DNA of 64,000 bases from Torymus aiolomorphi (GCA_036365515.1 CM070873.1:230515876-230579875), one strand, 5' to 3'; counted from the first letter of the stretch, positions 25,973-43,711 are shown. Notes: generated from the letters alone by a model not told the origin. Numbers and translations: made by a program.

Positions 25973-27966
25973 ACGAGCGTAAAAGAACAAAAAAAAAGAA
26001 AACGTCGAAAGAACAAGTATATCATAGGGACCCGCGGAATTTGGCAAAACCACTTTCGCATATAATTCGCGAACGACGGCGCCGTGTTAAGTGTGTGTAT
26101 ATATTCGCTAGGAATGTCGAACCCGCTCCTTTAACGATCGCCATCCGCACCGGGAATAATCTACCGTTCGCCGAATGACAACGGGACCCCCATTTAACCA
26201 TTGCGCGCATCACGCGTTATCAAGATATTCGCGGTGAGAGCTGTATCTTCGTGCTAAAAAAGCACACACCACGCGTCAAGCGACGATGAACATTGTATAG
26301 AAAGACGATAGCGCAAAATGTTTGCCGACGCCGGGACGATCGCTCGCCATTTGAAATTCAAATCGCACACCTCAACGCGCGACACATTCGCGGCATGCAC
26401 GGCAGCGCGTTTTCGAATTTCAAATTCGCAATCCGCCGGCGGCACGCATTATACGCGGCTCAAATATATTTTGAAATCGACCGGCTACAAAGGTGTAAGT
26501 ATGAGTATATACGAGGCGAGCGGCGAGTTTCGAAAAAGAAAAAATCGGCCCCAGCCGGCGAGCCTCGCGCAACGTGCGATCGACCGCCAAAGTTTGCGTG
26601 TTCCGATTATTCCCGGCGTAGGCTGCGGTTCGGTCGGAAATTTGTTTTTTTAGTAAGAGAAGTTTCGCGGTCACATTATTGTATACGAATTTGTGTGGGC
26701 GACGGGAGAGTCTTTAAACGGATGTACTCGAACTGAAAATAACAAGTATATGACAGTTAAAAAAAACTTTATCTTATCAACCGGCGACAGCGGCGGTACA
26801 CACGCACCACGTGCTCCTAAATGTGCATGCGAGCGCACTTTTTATGCCCATTAAAGTTACAATTCGCCTTACGTAATATGAATATATATACATTGTGCGT
26901 TCGTGTCACGCGAGCGAGCGCCGGCCATTCGTTAGCGCAAAAATAGATACATACGGACTAATAATTCGGCTTATTGTTAAAATTCGCTGGTATTAGAAAC
27001 TGTTCCTTCCGCCCGAGCGGGCGCGCCCGATGAATTTACGACCTACCAGCCCAGATCCTCCGAACAAAAGGATCTCTCTCTCTCTCTCTCTCTCTCCCTC
27101 TCACTGCCCGAAGCCACTCTGCTTCTCCCTCTCCCCGAAATTCCATAGCGTCTGCTGCCTAAAGTTATAGACTCCTTAGACGAATATTTTGGCAAAAAAA
27201 ATGCTACTACACACAAAGAACCGGGTGAAAAAACGGTTCGGAGCAAGCGCGTTTCATTTCGGAGCAGCACGTGGCGGTAGAATTCCAGGGCGAGATGAAC
27301 ATTCCTGGTGCGAAATCTTACCGCCACTAAGTACATCATAATCGACAGCTTCTCAAGTACACTGCAGCATTCGCGTATGTGTGTGTGTGTGTGTGTGTCT
27401 GTGTGCACCCGCTATCTAATCACTCTGGGACGATATTAAAGCGCGCGCGCTCTCGCACCCGATCCTCAATTTCTCACCGAAACCTTTAGTATAGAAACCC
27501 ACAAATACGTACACACACGCTTTATCAAAAGTAGGTATCTCGTCACGCGCGCGCAGGTATATAAGGGAACAAAGCGCGCATCATCGACCGCTCCTCGCGA
27601 TCATCCCCGCCTGTGTATATACATATAACAAAAGGGGACGCCATGTACGAAAATCTTCTTTCTTTCTTTCTCTCTTCGTCCTCTTTATACCACACTACCT
27701 TGTACAACGCGCGGGTATCGATCGTGGCGCGCGTGCGCGTGCGCGCGTATACACACCGCGTGCTCGCATGCGAGGCACGCGGAACACGAGGTCTGTATAT
27801 ATAACGAGAAAGAGCGAGAGAGACGGCGCGCAGCCGAGGCGTCCCCGCCGGTGTTACTCGCACTCTCTCGCTCGCTCGCTCCCGCGGAAGGAAGAAAACG
27901 AGACTACTTATATACGGGGAATATAATACATGTATAAGCGGCGTGTGTGATGCAAGACTGGCTTAC

Positions 27967-28120
27967 TTTTGCTCGTGGTCCCAGTGGCCTGTTGGCTGGC
28001 GGCTAGTTGCCGGCGGCGCCTCTTGCCCGCGAGGTACAACCCCAAAACGACGAGGACGCCGCCGAGTAGCAGCGTGCCGCATATCAGCGGTACCTGTCTG
28101 CTGCCCTCTCCTAGATCCAT
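27967..28120 (-). CDS. TBL2: TBL2-like exon 1: start codon and N-terminal membrane anchor
   Basis: ATG at 28120-28118 opens 51 codons plus one base and ends at a good donor, AAAA then GTAAGC (27966). The peptide begins MDLGEGSRQ, then has a hydrophobic segment from about residue 10 to 32 (VPLICGTLLL, GVLVVLGLYLAG) followed by KRRRR, a signal-anchor arrangement with the positive charges on the cytosolic side. It ends in a polar Gln/Thr/Ser stretch. This is the architecture of the N-terminus of TBL2, an ER type-II-like membrane protein whose WD40 propeller faces the cytosol. The phase-1 donor fits the phase-1 acceptor at 13656. Without that partner the exon alone would only be called a small membrane-anchored peptide. 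Confidence 0.75.
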
Positions 28121-28210
28121 GTTTTTTCCTTGTCAATTTTCCTCCTCTCCGATTATCTCTATGTATAACCTGCGTTGCTGCTGCTGCGGTTCTCTCGTGC
28201 ACTCGCGCGG

Positions 28211-28219
28211 TTTTATATA
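28211..28219 (-). promoter_or_regulatory. candidate TATA box of the TBL2-like gene
   Basis: On the minus strand TATATAAAA lies about 90 bases upstream of the exon 1 ATG, which would put transcription start near 28185 and give a 5' UTR of about 65 bases. AT dinucleotide runs are frequent in this genome, so the match is only suggestive. Confidence 0.35.
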
Positions 28220-28223
28220 TATC

Positions 28224-31800
<3,577 letters not shown>

Positions 31801-32289
31801 TATCCAAACCTCGTCGTAAATAATGAACCGCGCGACAATGCTTTCGCGATGTACAGCAGCAGCTCCGACAAAGGACACATCAGAGAGCTCGCGTTTACAC
31901 TCGGGATGATGAAACCTTTTCACTGCTCGTAACAATTTGACGAAATCGAGGGCGGGAGGGGACTCTGTCCAAACATAATGCACATACGCTGACGTGGTCC
32001 GGGTTTTGTTTCTTTCTTTTTTTTTTTTTTTATTAATCTATATACTGTTATGTGACCAAACAGAATGACAGAGAGACGTACGTGTTGTCAAATGTTATTA
32101 CATATAGATGCATGGATCGGGTGTCCGAGCGTGTATAGTTTACACAATCGTTGTATATTATATACACACCGCGAGCAATGATGTGGCCTTTCTACAATAA
32201 TCCAATTTTATCATCACGTCCCAGATATCGAAGGTGTAATTTGTTTTTTAGCTGACGAAAGTACGCTGCTCCATTTCAAGTAACAACAT

Positions 32290-32499
<210 letters not shown>

Positions 32500-33228
32500 C
32501 GCTTTGGACTATTATCATTTGAGAGAGCATCATACGTATACGCCGATAAAATAGTACAACGACCATATGCGCGTCAACTTATCGATTGATTAATTCCACT
32601 TTGCTGTAACAATGTAAAAGAATATCGTCATTTCTCGTAGCTTCTCTCTCACTCACACGCAATCTCTCTCTCGAAAGATTAAAAACATACCAAAGCGCAG
32701 GAAAAAGAAACCGCACGGTACACTCGCATTTTTTCTCTCTCTCTCTCTCACTCCAAACGACGTGCGTCTTACGCTATAATCCTCACCATTGAATCAGCCG
32801 CGCGCAGTGTGTCACGTAACGCGCGCATGCAAATATCGCGTTTATTATACCCAAATATATACAACGTAAAAACTCTATATAATTCCAGGCTTCCGAGAAA
32901 GACTTTTTCCAGCGCGCGTGGCGGCGATATGGCCCGGAGGGGCGCCCGCTGTATCGAACGGACGTGCCTCCGCTCGCATATATACGCGTCCAGTCATCAT
33001 CATCATCATCGCATGGCTCGTCACGACTCTCGCTGCTATGTGTCCGTGACTCATCGACGTCTGATCGCTTTATACCGATCGAGTCGCAGCGGCTTTATTA
33101 TACGCGGAATCACCCGCCGCGCGCCACTTAACTCCCGGGGAACCTCGACGATGCCCGGTTTCCCTGGCGCTCCCTAAACGGCGCGCGCGAGCGATGAAGC
33201 ATGCACCACGCGTATAATAGTATATGTA

Positions 33229-33233
<5 letters not shown>

Positions 33234-33301
<68 letters not shown>
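33234..33301. repeat. (GT)n microsatellite abutting a dispersed repeat
   Basis: A 68-bp GT array followed immediately by TATGGGTAACTTCATG, the start of the repeat arm at 33304. Confidence 0.97.
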
Positions 33302-33986
<685 letters not shown>

Positions 33987-34261
33987 AGTGTAATAGTTGT
34001 CGAAAGATCGCGTCGTGGAGGCTGGATTCGGTGTTATACCGTCGCCGTTGCGTCAGATACGTGTGTGTACATGTATTATACGTGTTGAGGGAGGTTGGGA
34101 AGACTACTTGTATGCTGAACCGGAAAGATAATGGATTGTCCAAGAGAGGAGGAGGAGGAGGAGGAACCGCGTGTAAGAACGGTCGAGTAATTGCGCAAAG
34201 CGTTAGCGTCCGCTGATGATGATGATGACGGAAGCGAGCGACGCGTGTGATGTGTGATTTT

Positions 34262-34500
34262 TCACCGTTACGATTACATCATACGCGCGCGAGCTGATGA
34301 CCATTTTCGTTACCTCGTTCCGCCATCATTCTGCTCGCGGGAGAGATAAAGTTAGGTCGCGGCGGCGATGAATCTATTCCATATCAATAACAGTCACGAT
34401 TATATCATAAGCACGAGATGATCACCATTTTCGTTATACTTTATCGACATCACTATTTATTGTGCGCGAGAGATAAAGTTAGTTCGCGGTGGCGATGTAT
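34262..34500 (+). repeat. two-copy tandem duplication, about 122-bp unit
   Basis: The first unit (34262-34383) and second (34388-34500) share CACGATTA/TACGATTACATCAT, GATGA(C/T)CACCATTTTCGTTA, and GAGAGATAAAGTTAG-TCGCGG-GGCGATG in the same order. The copies have diverged and neither is coding. Confidence 0.75.
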
Positions 34501-36754
34501 TTATCCCTTATCTATAGATGTATAGATATATCGAGAATCTTGCTTGGTCCGCTTTCAGAGATTCACGTTTTTATTAGGCTGATGATTCGAGTGCGACGTT
34601 TTCCTTTGGCTATACTTGTTTCTATAACATTGGGAGAGTCTCCTTTGTATGAAATTTCGTTTTCAACGGTCAATTATAATAATCACCGCGGCGCCAAGGG
34701 CCAGACACACTCAAACGCACACATCACGACCATAAATTAGATAAGACTAATTTAAGCTGACCGCATAATTTGTTCCCGCGAGTATGTCAGCCGCTCCAAT
34801 GGCAACATCTCAATCCTTTATAAATATAAATACACGCATACATAACATTATAAAACGCTCGCTCGCGTATAATTTTTACGCACAGGCGAACATCACACAC
34901 TGCACACGTACAAGTCAGTGGTGCGACCCGTTAGGGATGAGCGAAGAGGAGGAGAAGGAGGGGGGGGGCATCTTCCGCATTGATTTCCATAATTAGACTC
35001 GAAGCGCATCCGCGCCGCGTGTACTATATATAAAATCCGTGCGCGAAGAAAGAGATATAGTGTCCGCGCGAGCGGGCGGTTCGATATTTCTTTACGACGA
35101 GGCATAAAAGTATAATTGCATAGCTCAGCTATACTTATACGCGCGCGCGCGCGCGCGCTTTCCCAACGCGAGTATCGGGGAGTATCGACGAAAAAGGCTT
35201 TCGATATTACGTTTGTTTACGCGTGCGCACGAGGAAATCCGTTGGTTAATATGCAAAAGTCGCTCGAAGCCGAGAAAGGAGAGAGAGAGAGAGAGACAGA
35301 AAAGAGAGAACTTTTTCGAAACGTGTCTTCCTCGATACCTTACTTCAGCGTGCGTAGATAAGGTTGAGCAATTTTCCCCGCGAGCCAGGCCGCGTGATGC
35401 GTTATTTATTTTTCTACGTAGAATATATGTATATTTGTAATATGTTGTGTTAATAAATGAATATCATATTTGCGACATATATATCGTGAGGATTTAAGTG
35501 GAACAATTTTTCTAGGTCGCGAAAAAAAAAACTGCGGCTACTTGTTAGCATCGATCCGAACGCTGTTAGCCTCGATAAAATTTGTAATAATAATCGATGA
35601 TGCTGGTAATTATGCGCGCGCGATGATGTAAAATTCTTACGTATACGAATTGTGGTAAAAAGCGGGAAAATTCTTTGAATCAAATCTATTTTTATTATAT
35701 ATATATATAATGATAAGAGCAGAGTGCGTATACAATCAGCACACAGTTCTCTGCGTCAAAACAGGAGGAAAAGTCTGCAACGGAATTCTCTCGACAAATT
35801 GCGCATACCATTTAAGGTCGAGAGTACAATGACACAACATATGTTACAATCATGTTCATTATGATGCCATTCGCCTCTAATAACCACAGTATATAATATG
35901 AGCCACTTAAATACACAGAAAAACGTCTAACGTGTATATTACACACCTTAATCAAACAAGAGCAAAGATCGCGCGATAAAGCAGCTCCATATGATATCTA
36001 GGAATCTCGTTGTTCTCAGCAGGTCCCGCCCGCCGATAATTCGAACAAAGGAAAAAAAAAAACAATAATAATACGCGCGGGCCGCGAATTCGTGCGAACC
36101 AGCATCTCCCACTCGCGGCTTATCTTAATAGTTATTATATTTCCGCGGGTAATCTCGGCCCGATCAGCAAAGCGCGCGTCTAATCTCTCCACCGTCGCTC
36201 CCTCTAATTCCCAACGACCATAGACCCGCGCAGTGAAGAAAAAAAGAGTCCCAAGCGACCGGGGCGCAATAATAATGGGATATAGGCCCCCACGTGCGCC
36301 TCCTCTCTCTCTCTCCCTCCCTCTCTCAGTCAAGAGAAAGAGAGAGAGAGGTGCGTGTTAAATCCGTTAGCCGCACGGCGAGCCCCGTTACTTTTCCTCC
36401 TTTATAATCTGCGAGTATAGCGCCGTGCGCGCGCGCGTCCTCGATTTTCGAAAAAGACTGGCACACGCAGCGTCGCGGGATCGTGTGAGCGGTGTATAAC
36501 GGGAAAGACCGGCGGTGCGGCAGCAGCGGCCGGTGAGTAATAGCGCGCGATGTTACGAACGTGCAGGTGGAACGAGAGAGAGAAAGAAGGGAGAAAGGGG
36601 AAGGGGGCAATAGAGAAAACCCGTTTTGCCTACGGTTCGAAAGTCCCAATTAGGCCTTCCATAATTTATCCTCCGTTTTAGCGGCGTGTGCGCATGATTA
36701 CGCCTGGAAGTACGTACACGCACACCGACAGAGAGGAGAAAGACCTTATGCAAC
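34501..36754. other. mixed intergenic DNA, nothing recognised
   Basis: Alternating CpG-rich and AT-rich segments with short GA and CG runs and no exon-like structure. The longest frames are Arg/Ser-biased and overlap on opposite strands. Confidence 0.5.
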
Positions 36755-37425
36755 CAATTTTTCACGCGGGATGCGTGAGCATAGTCTCTTGAAAGAAAGA
36801 GAGAGAGAGAGAGAGGTATAGGTGCCTGCATGGGCGAGGAGCTGTGTCTACGCCGGCGCTGTAAGGCATACGTGTTATAAGTATTGATTGTGACTGCGGC
36901 TATAGTACGAGAATTTCCTGCGTGCAAGTGTATTACATGTATACAACGAATTGTTTTTAGCCGAGGCGCGCGGGCTCTAATGATGCTTGAGTAAGAATTA
37001 TTATGTATGTGCGAGCATTAAAGGGTAATGAGTCGCGGGTGAGTGTCTGTATTATAATAGTATATGTATAGACGTTTTATTGGCTGCCACGCCCGTTTGG
37101 ATCGTTATGTATGGGGTTAGTTTAATTAATAAAAATGATAATGGACTAGCTCCATTATCGAGATGTGTACGCGGCAACATAATGCGCGAGGAGAAATTTT
37201 TGTGGGAGTTATACGTTTACTCTTTTCTCGAAATCTTCGTATGTATATCATTTATCAAAAAGAATGGGGCATATTGCACAGAAAAAGAATTCCTGGGGTC
37301 GCGGGCGGCGCCGAAACAATGAAGTAATCTAATGAAAATTATGAATAGTGAGGCAACGGGAGATTTTTTTTTTTTATAAAGAAAGGAAGTCATAACGGTC
37401 AAAGTTTCGCAAGTTTGTGACAAAT
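36755..37425 (+). repeat. duplicated block A (second copy 46988-47629)
   Basis: Co-linear with 46988-47629 from CAATTTTTCACGCGGGATG to AAGTTTGTGACAAAT, with substitutions and small indels. Frames in the two copies (for example the phrase SLINKNDNGLA) are disrupted differently by frameshifts, so the block is not under protein-coding constraint. Confidence 0.85.
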
Positions 37426-38032
37426 GCTGCCCACTTTCTAAGCACAGTCACGAGAGAGTGGCGCTCCATTGTGTCCAGCCGTGTCTTCCCTTATTACGTA
37501 ATTGACTTCGTGTACTTCAGTCAACTTGTTTAGTTTTCGAGCTTCGTTACCTCCGCGTCACGTTTCAGGTGTAATACTTAAGTGTATATGAGTTTGTCGT
37601 TATTACTGTATTGTAAACATACTCAAACGTGTAAATATTATAATATCCATCATAGGAAATTATTATAGATTATAATGTATGTCTTCAAATATTAAAATAA
37701 CACGTTAGTAAGTTTGAAAAACAGCTTGTAAACAAAGTGTACGAAGTATACCAAAAATCGCTATAATATAATAAGAGCGTTCCCGGGCTCCTTGATTAGA
37801 TGTTTGTAAAATTTTTAACTATAGCATATAATTTATTTTAAAAATATCATACGCTGCAAAAGTTTTTGGAGCAAAGTTTCTTGAAATGGTTCTATTCACG
37901 AAATTGAGTTTATGGAAAATAATTTATATCATTGTCTGTTAACAACTGATGACCTTAAGAACAATATGTGTAAGAGTAAAGATATCTGGGAAAACTAGAA
38001 AAAAAAACCGCTGCCAATACATTGGCACTTAC

Positions 38033-38569
38033 GATACCAATCTTTGAAACAATAATTAAGAATAATTATTTAGTAAGGACAATAAATTATTTGGGTGAAT
38101 CACACATTGCACTTTAAAACTAAGATACGTAAAGTGCGCAAAATGCCCGTATATTATTAATAAAGAAAACCGAGCAAACTTTGAAATTAATTTTAAATAA
38201 AAAATGTTTTCATATCAATTACCTGTACTTAAAATTTATCAATACAATGTTTTCAGTTCAGTCGCGTTTTATTTTAAAACTTCACTGACATTGAATGATC
38301 GAGATACTAAACTCTCTAAATAGACATTCACACGTTTAAAATTCGCTCGTTTTATACACATGCATCTTTCAATGTAAGTATTAAAATTGAAATACAAAGT
38401 AATTTAATTTACACAAGCTATACGGACGCGTCAACAGTCTTCAAGCCAAAAAACATGGACGCACCGACAGCACCGCCTTCTGTATACCGTAAACCTTGCA
38501 ACTAAGTTGCAAAATTCAAACTGTCCAAAATCTCCACTCTTCGTAGCTCTGACCCGCGCCCTCTTTCAA
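38033..38569 (+). repeat. duplicated block B (second copy 50266-50809)
   Basis: Co-linear with 50266-50809 from GATACCAATCTTTGAAAC to GACCCGCGCCCTCTTTCAA, sharing long stretches such as TAGTAAGGACAATAAATTAT and AATAGACATTCACACGTTTA. Each copy has private indels of tens of bases. Non-coding. Confidence 0.85.
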
Positions 38570-39479
38570 ATTTCTCGGTCAGTAATATAATTTAAAACTC
38601 TTTTTTAATGATTTAAGATTATACGAGTGCCGACGGATTCCCTGCATTTAGGCATTCCAATAGCACTTTTCATACACTTCGATCTCTTAGCCAAAAGGCC
38701 GAAAAGCGATGCTGCTGCAACGTTTGCAAGCTCTTATATGCCCTGGAAAACGTTTTTTCACATGCGAGATTGTTTACGCCACCTAACGATTACGAGCGGT
38801 AGATACGAAGTGGTTCGGTGCGCCTGCGTAGTGGCACTGAACTGACCTGTGGCGCGAACGTTTAAACGATTAGAGAGCTCTCCGTAGTATTTTCTACAGT
38901 ATTCCATTAAATAAATTTGATATAATATAATAAATTAAATATCTATTAAACTAATTAAGCATATTCATCATTTTTAATGCTTCCGTAAAAATATTTAATA
39001 TAGACAGAATTCTCTGGTGGATCAGAAAAATATGCCGTTATTACTTTATTGGTAATGAAATTATAATGCTCAATTGTTTATTACAAAATTATTAATAATT
39101 ATTTGCTTAGGAAAGTCACATTTATTAATTTGATATGAATGTTTGAGCATTACACGTTCTATAGCGTAGTACCGAGTCAGAGACGCAAAGTGGGTCTAGC
39201 ATTTACTTAAGTAGCGTCCTATATCAAACAAAACAGTTTCAAAATACTAATGTAAGTCTATACCTTATTTAGACTAATTTTATATTTAGATTAATTTTAT
39301 TTATTCTTAACAATAACCCTGATAGAAATATTAACCAGAAATTAGCTATTTTTCACTTAATTTTATGGCTAAAGACGAACATTACTTGTATTTCATAATT
39401 AGGTACTAATCTCAGTAATTCATACAAAATTCAAAGTAATTAAATTTTACTCTAGTAATTGTGCAACATAGAAAGTCAT

Positions 39480-41640
39480 TTCCAGAAATAACAAAATTTT
39501 AAATATCAAATATCTCAAAAACTAACGATATAATCTGGATGAAATTTTAAATAGCTATTGCCTATATCGCATACAAAATAGTCTATAAATTTCAAACTGA
39601 TACGTAAAAAAATTTTAACCTTAAATATCTCTAAAAATTATGAGACAATTGTTTTACCTAAAGGACTTATACGATAAAAATATAAACTCTACATCGCCAC
39701 AATATTTCAAAATATTAAACCAATTTTCTTTTCTCTAGTTATCATGCGACAAAGAAAATGACTTTGCAAAATACGAAAATTTTAAATATCAAATATCTCA
39801 AAAAGTAATCGAACGCTCTTGATGAAAATTCGCCCATATATTATCAATATCAAACACAAAATTGTCTATAAATTTCGAGCTGATTCATCAAACCATTCTC
39901 GAGAAATTACGATTTGAAAAAAGTTTAAGAAAGTTTTTACCTCAAATATCTCTGAAATTTATTGACCAATCATTTAACACAAAGAACTTAGCCGAGAACT
40001 ATCCAAAATCTACCTCTACAAGGAATTTCAAAGCGATTAAGTCAATAAGTAAACGTGCTTCATACAAAACGCATTTTTTTCATGTTTTAATTTTTTTCTC
40101 AAAAACTAGTCGACAGAATGGATTAAAATTTTTACAGATTATAGCTATTTATATTCTACATTATCACGATATTTTAAAAAAAATTGACCGTTTATTTTTG
40201 GAGTTATAAGCCTTTTAAAAAAAAAACACGTTTTTTTAATAACAAAAGAACCGCAATAGCTAATGTAATTTTTTTTTTTAAATATAGGTTTTTTATGCTC
40301 TTTCAAATGCTACCTGTTCGATTCAAATATCTCAATGTTATCATTAAAAAAACGAAAAAAGAAATTTTGCAAAAATCGAAAATTCGAAATAAAACAAAAA
40401 CGCATCGGCGAATCAAAAAGAAGATTTTCTTCCCCCATTCACACAAAAAAAAACCGCTGATTTCTTGAATTAATTTTTAATAACAAAATTTATAATTTTT
40501 GCAACTATTTATGACATAATTATAATTAAATTCATTTATGAAGGTTAAAAAGTATTAATTTTAAAATTTTTTTCTTTATTTATTTATTTATTTAGATCAA
40601 CGACCAAGAATGCCCTAGATTAAACATAATATATACATATATAACATCATTAGGGGATTATAAGCTTTAAAAAAAAAAAAACACGTTTTTGTTTTTGTTA
40701 ATAACTCATTTTCTTTTCATTTTTCAATTTTTAGGGTTTTGTTAATAACAAAATAACCGTGATAGCTAGAAAATTTTTTCTTTTTAGAAAATATAGGTAT
40801 TTTAATTCTCTTTCGAATGCTACCCATCCCATTCGAATACATAGAGCTGTTCTCGAGAAATTACGATTTAAAAAAAAAAAACGAAAAAACTTCAACCTCA
40901 AATATCTCTTAAATTTATTAACCAATCATTTTTCCCAAAGAACTCGGCTAAGAACTATCAAGAATCTACCTCTACAATAAATTTTGAAGCGAATAAGACA
41001 ATTTTACTCCCGTAATCGTTTGACATATAAAACTCATTTTTTTCATTTTTCAATTTTTACGTTTTTGTTAATAACAAAAGAACGGTGATAGTTAGAAAAA
41101 TAATTTTCTTTAGAAAATATAGGTTTTTATTCTCTTTCGAATGCTACCCATCCGGTTCAGATACATAAAGCCGTTCTCGAGAAATTACGATTTGAAAAAA
41201 AGGTTAAAAAAATTTTAACCTCAAATATCTCTGAAATTTATGGACCAATCATTTTGCCCAATGAACTCGACCGAGAACTATACAAAATCTACCTCTACAA
41301 GAAATTTGGAAGTGATTAAGTCAATTTTACTCCCGGTAATCGTTGGACATACAAAACTCATTTTTTTCATTTTTCATTTTTTTTCTCAAAAACTAACCAA
41401 CAGAATGTATTCAAATTTTTACAGATTATAGCTATTTATATACTGCATTATCATGATTTTTCTCCAAAAAATTGACCGTTTAGTTTGAGAGTTATAAGCT
41501 TTTTAAAATAAAACACGTTTTTGTTAATAACAAAAGAACCGTCATAGCTAGAAAAATAATTTTTTTTAAAAGATAGGTTTTTTTATTCTCTTTCGAATGC
41601 TACCTATCCGATTAAAATATCTCGATCCTATCATTAAAAA
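39480..41640 (+). repeat. region of diverged internal repeats
   Basis: AT-rich region built from recurring phrases: CTCGAGAAATTACGATTT (39899, 40853, 41175), AATCTACCTCTACAA (40007, 40966, 41287), TCTTTCGAATGCTACC (40811, 41136, 41600, and a variant near 40299), and CTCAAATATCTCTGAAATTTAT-like units. The spacing between the later copies is about 320 bp, and about 960 bp between the earlier ones. No protein frame persists. It looks like an old satellite-like or tandemly duplicated repeat. Confidence 0.7.
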
Positions 41641-41790
41641 AAAAAAGAAGCTGAGATCCAGACGTACACACACACACACACACACACACATCCATACACA
41701 TTTTCTAAAAACCATGTATTTTGATTCCTAACACCTCGAAAAACAATTATAACATGTTTTTACAACAACTCAAGAAATTACTATTACAAA

Positions 41791-41809
41791 GCTTCCTCTA
41801 GGAGGAAGC
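41791..41809. repeat. 8-bp-stem hairpin, copy 1 of 3
   Basis: GCTTCCTC, loop TAG, GAGGAAGC, a perfect inverted repeat flanked by TTACTATTACAAA on the left and AAAA on the right. The same hairpin and flanks occur at 42053 and 49931. Confidence 0.85.
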
Positions 41810-41888
41810 AAAAAAACAAAAAAAAATGAGACCTGTCCAGTTAAAATCGATCGAGTATATCCTGAAATAAAACGATATACGTATACGT

Positions 41889-41897
41889 ACACACACG

Positions 41898-41953
<56 letters not shown>
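41889..41953. repeat. (CA)n microsatellite
   Basis: CA array with one CGAACA interruption, lying between two copies of the GCTTCCTC hairpin. Confidence 0.95.
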
Positions 41954-41954
<1 letters not shown>

Positions 41955-42052
41955 CCATAGAAATTTTGTAAAATCATGCGATTTGAACTTCTATTACCTC
42001 TATTCGTCTTTCTAGAGCCATTTAACGAAACTTAAAATTTTACTATTACAAA

Positions 42053-42071
42053 GCTTCCTCTAGGAGGAAGC
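42053..42071. repeat. 8-bp-stem hairpin, copy 2 of 3
   Basis: Identical to copy 1 including the TAG loop and the TTACTATTACAAA left flank. Confidence 0.85.
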
Positions 42072-42611
42072 AAAATTGTTAACGAGAATTGCGTACATTG
42101 TTGATTTAAAAAGAAAACGCTGACTGATCACTGCAATCCTTTTTATTTTCCATCGGATATTATATGCATAATGTTTGAGGGCTTATTTTTCGCCTACTTA
42201 GAACTTTTTCATTTATAGTTACCAAAGGTAAATTTGTGAAATAACCGAAGGATAGGCGGTAATATACAATTCTGTATCATTTCATAATAGTCGAATCGTT
42301 TAAACAATCATGTGATCGTTGCAATTATATCGCAAATTTTTCCCATACAAACAATACAAGCAGTGTTTTTCAAAGATATTTTATATTAACTCCACTATAA
42401 CAGAGTTAGAGTTCTTGTTAACTTTTTTTTTCGATTTCCTTTTTTTGGAGATATTCTATTTTTATATATAATTTTACAAAAGTTATTAGTTCTGGACAAG
42501 CAATTACATTAATTGTTTTCCAATTGACTAATTATTATCATGAGAACATCTTAATTTCTCCGTTTCCTTTAATTTTTGGGTTTCCTAGAAAAACTAATAA
42601 ATGGGAGAATC

Positions 42612-42775
42612 ACCCTGCTGGGAATCGTCCATTTTTCACCCACTTGTGAAACGATTTTTCTTCCATTTTCTAACCATTTAATAGCGAGTTCACTGAAATC
42701 GCTAGAAAATGGCTAGAAAATGGGAGAAAAATCGTTTCACAAATGGGAGGAAAATGGACGATTTCTACCGGGGCA
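42612..42775. mobile_element. palindromic MITE-like element
   Basis: Long inverted repeat. The left part AATCGTCCATTTTTCACCCA, then GTGAAACGATTTTTCTTCCA and TTTTCTA, is answered on the right by the inverse order TAGAAAATGG, GGGAGAAAAATCGTTTCAC, AAATGGGAGGAAAATGGACG. The ends resemble each other (CCCTGCTGGGAATCGTCC and the inverse CCCCGGTAGAAATCGTCC). There is no coding capacity. Exact ends and target duplication are unclear. Confidence 0.7.
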
Positions 42776-43127
42776 TATCTGATCACTTTTAATGTAGGAA
42801 AGTGCCAAACTACATCTGTCGTGGCGCTCCTTTGATGGTCAGGTGAATTTTCTTCATGGAATTTTCCAAATTCTGACTATGTACAACGCGTTACCTGCAG
42901 TAACTATACTAGGCGTCCAAATTTAACTGCCGCGCCAAATCCTCGGACGGTACCGTTAACGGGCCTACTTGCTCGTTACATTTACGACCGTTTTCCCCCA
43001 GTATTACATGCATACAGTATGTAAATTAGCAGTAAATGATGTCCGATCTTCCGATCGTATATTGCATTTTAATATACGTCGTGTATAATATTGCTCGTTG
43101 AATCGTAGCTTTTGTTACCTTGACAAT

Positions 43128-43547
43128 TAAATTTGCATATACTTCAAACATAATTGTCAGTAAAAAGGACATTTCAGTAGATGCTACACTATATTGAACA
43201 GTTGAGTGTTATTTTTGGACATGTGCATAATGCCACTGAATTTTACGACGGCAGTTTAATTGCAGTAGGTAAATTTGGAGTAAAATGGGTAATTTTCTTC
43301 TGTAATAGCTACTATATGTCAATGTGTACGTAACCCTGCCAAGCATTTATTTAAAAAAATATAAACAAATATATTAACAAAGTCCATAAAGATAAGCTTA
43401 TTATTACTACGATGATTAACCATAACTATAATGTACTAGTTCAACAACTTACGAGTACAAAGCTCTCGCAACAAAACTTTTCTTCCGCACAGAGAAGTAA
43501 GTGTATATCGAATAAAGAAATGAACTCGCCATTGGCGACAATGAAAA
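43128..43547 (+). repeat. duplicated block C (second copy 46564-46987)
   Basis: Nearly identical to 46564-46987, from TAAATTTGCATATACTTC to CTCGCCATTGGCGACAATG. The high identity over 420 bp implies a recent duplication. Non-coding. Confidence 0.9.
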
Positions 43548-43692
43548 AAAGTGCAAAAGCGCGATAAAGACGTAACGAAGCAGATCCATTGTTCGCCTGG
43601 CTCTATAGTATATATTGCGCGATTGCGCGCGCTTGCTTGAAAGCTCACGCACTTGCGGCTATCGAACGCGCGCACGTGACATTCAACGCGTT

Positions 43693-43711
43693 CCCCCCCC
43701 CCCCCCCCCCC
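43693..43711. repeat. poly(C) tract, 19 C
   Basis: Uninterrupted run of C, unusual in this AT- and CpG-rich window. It could instead be an assembly or sequencing length error. Confidence 0.9.

Noticed and set aside
37080..37322. Possible conserved protein shared by 37080-37322 and 47288-47482
   Set aside because: The shared phrase SLINKNDNGLA comes from the DNA duplication; surrounding residues shift frame between copies, so it is not maintained as protein.
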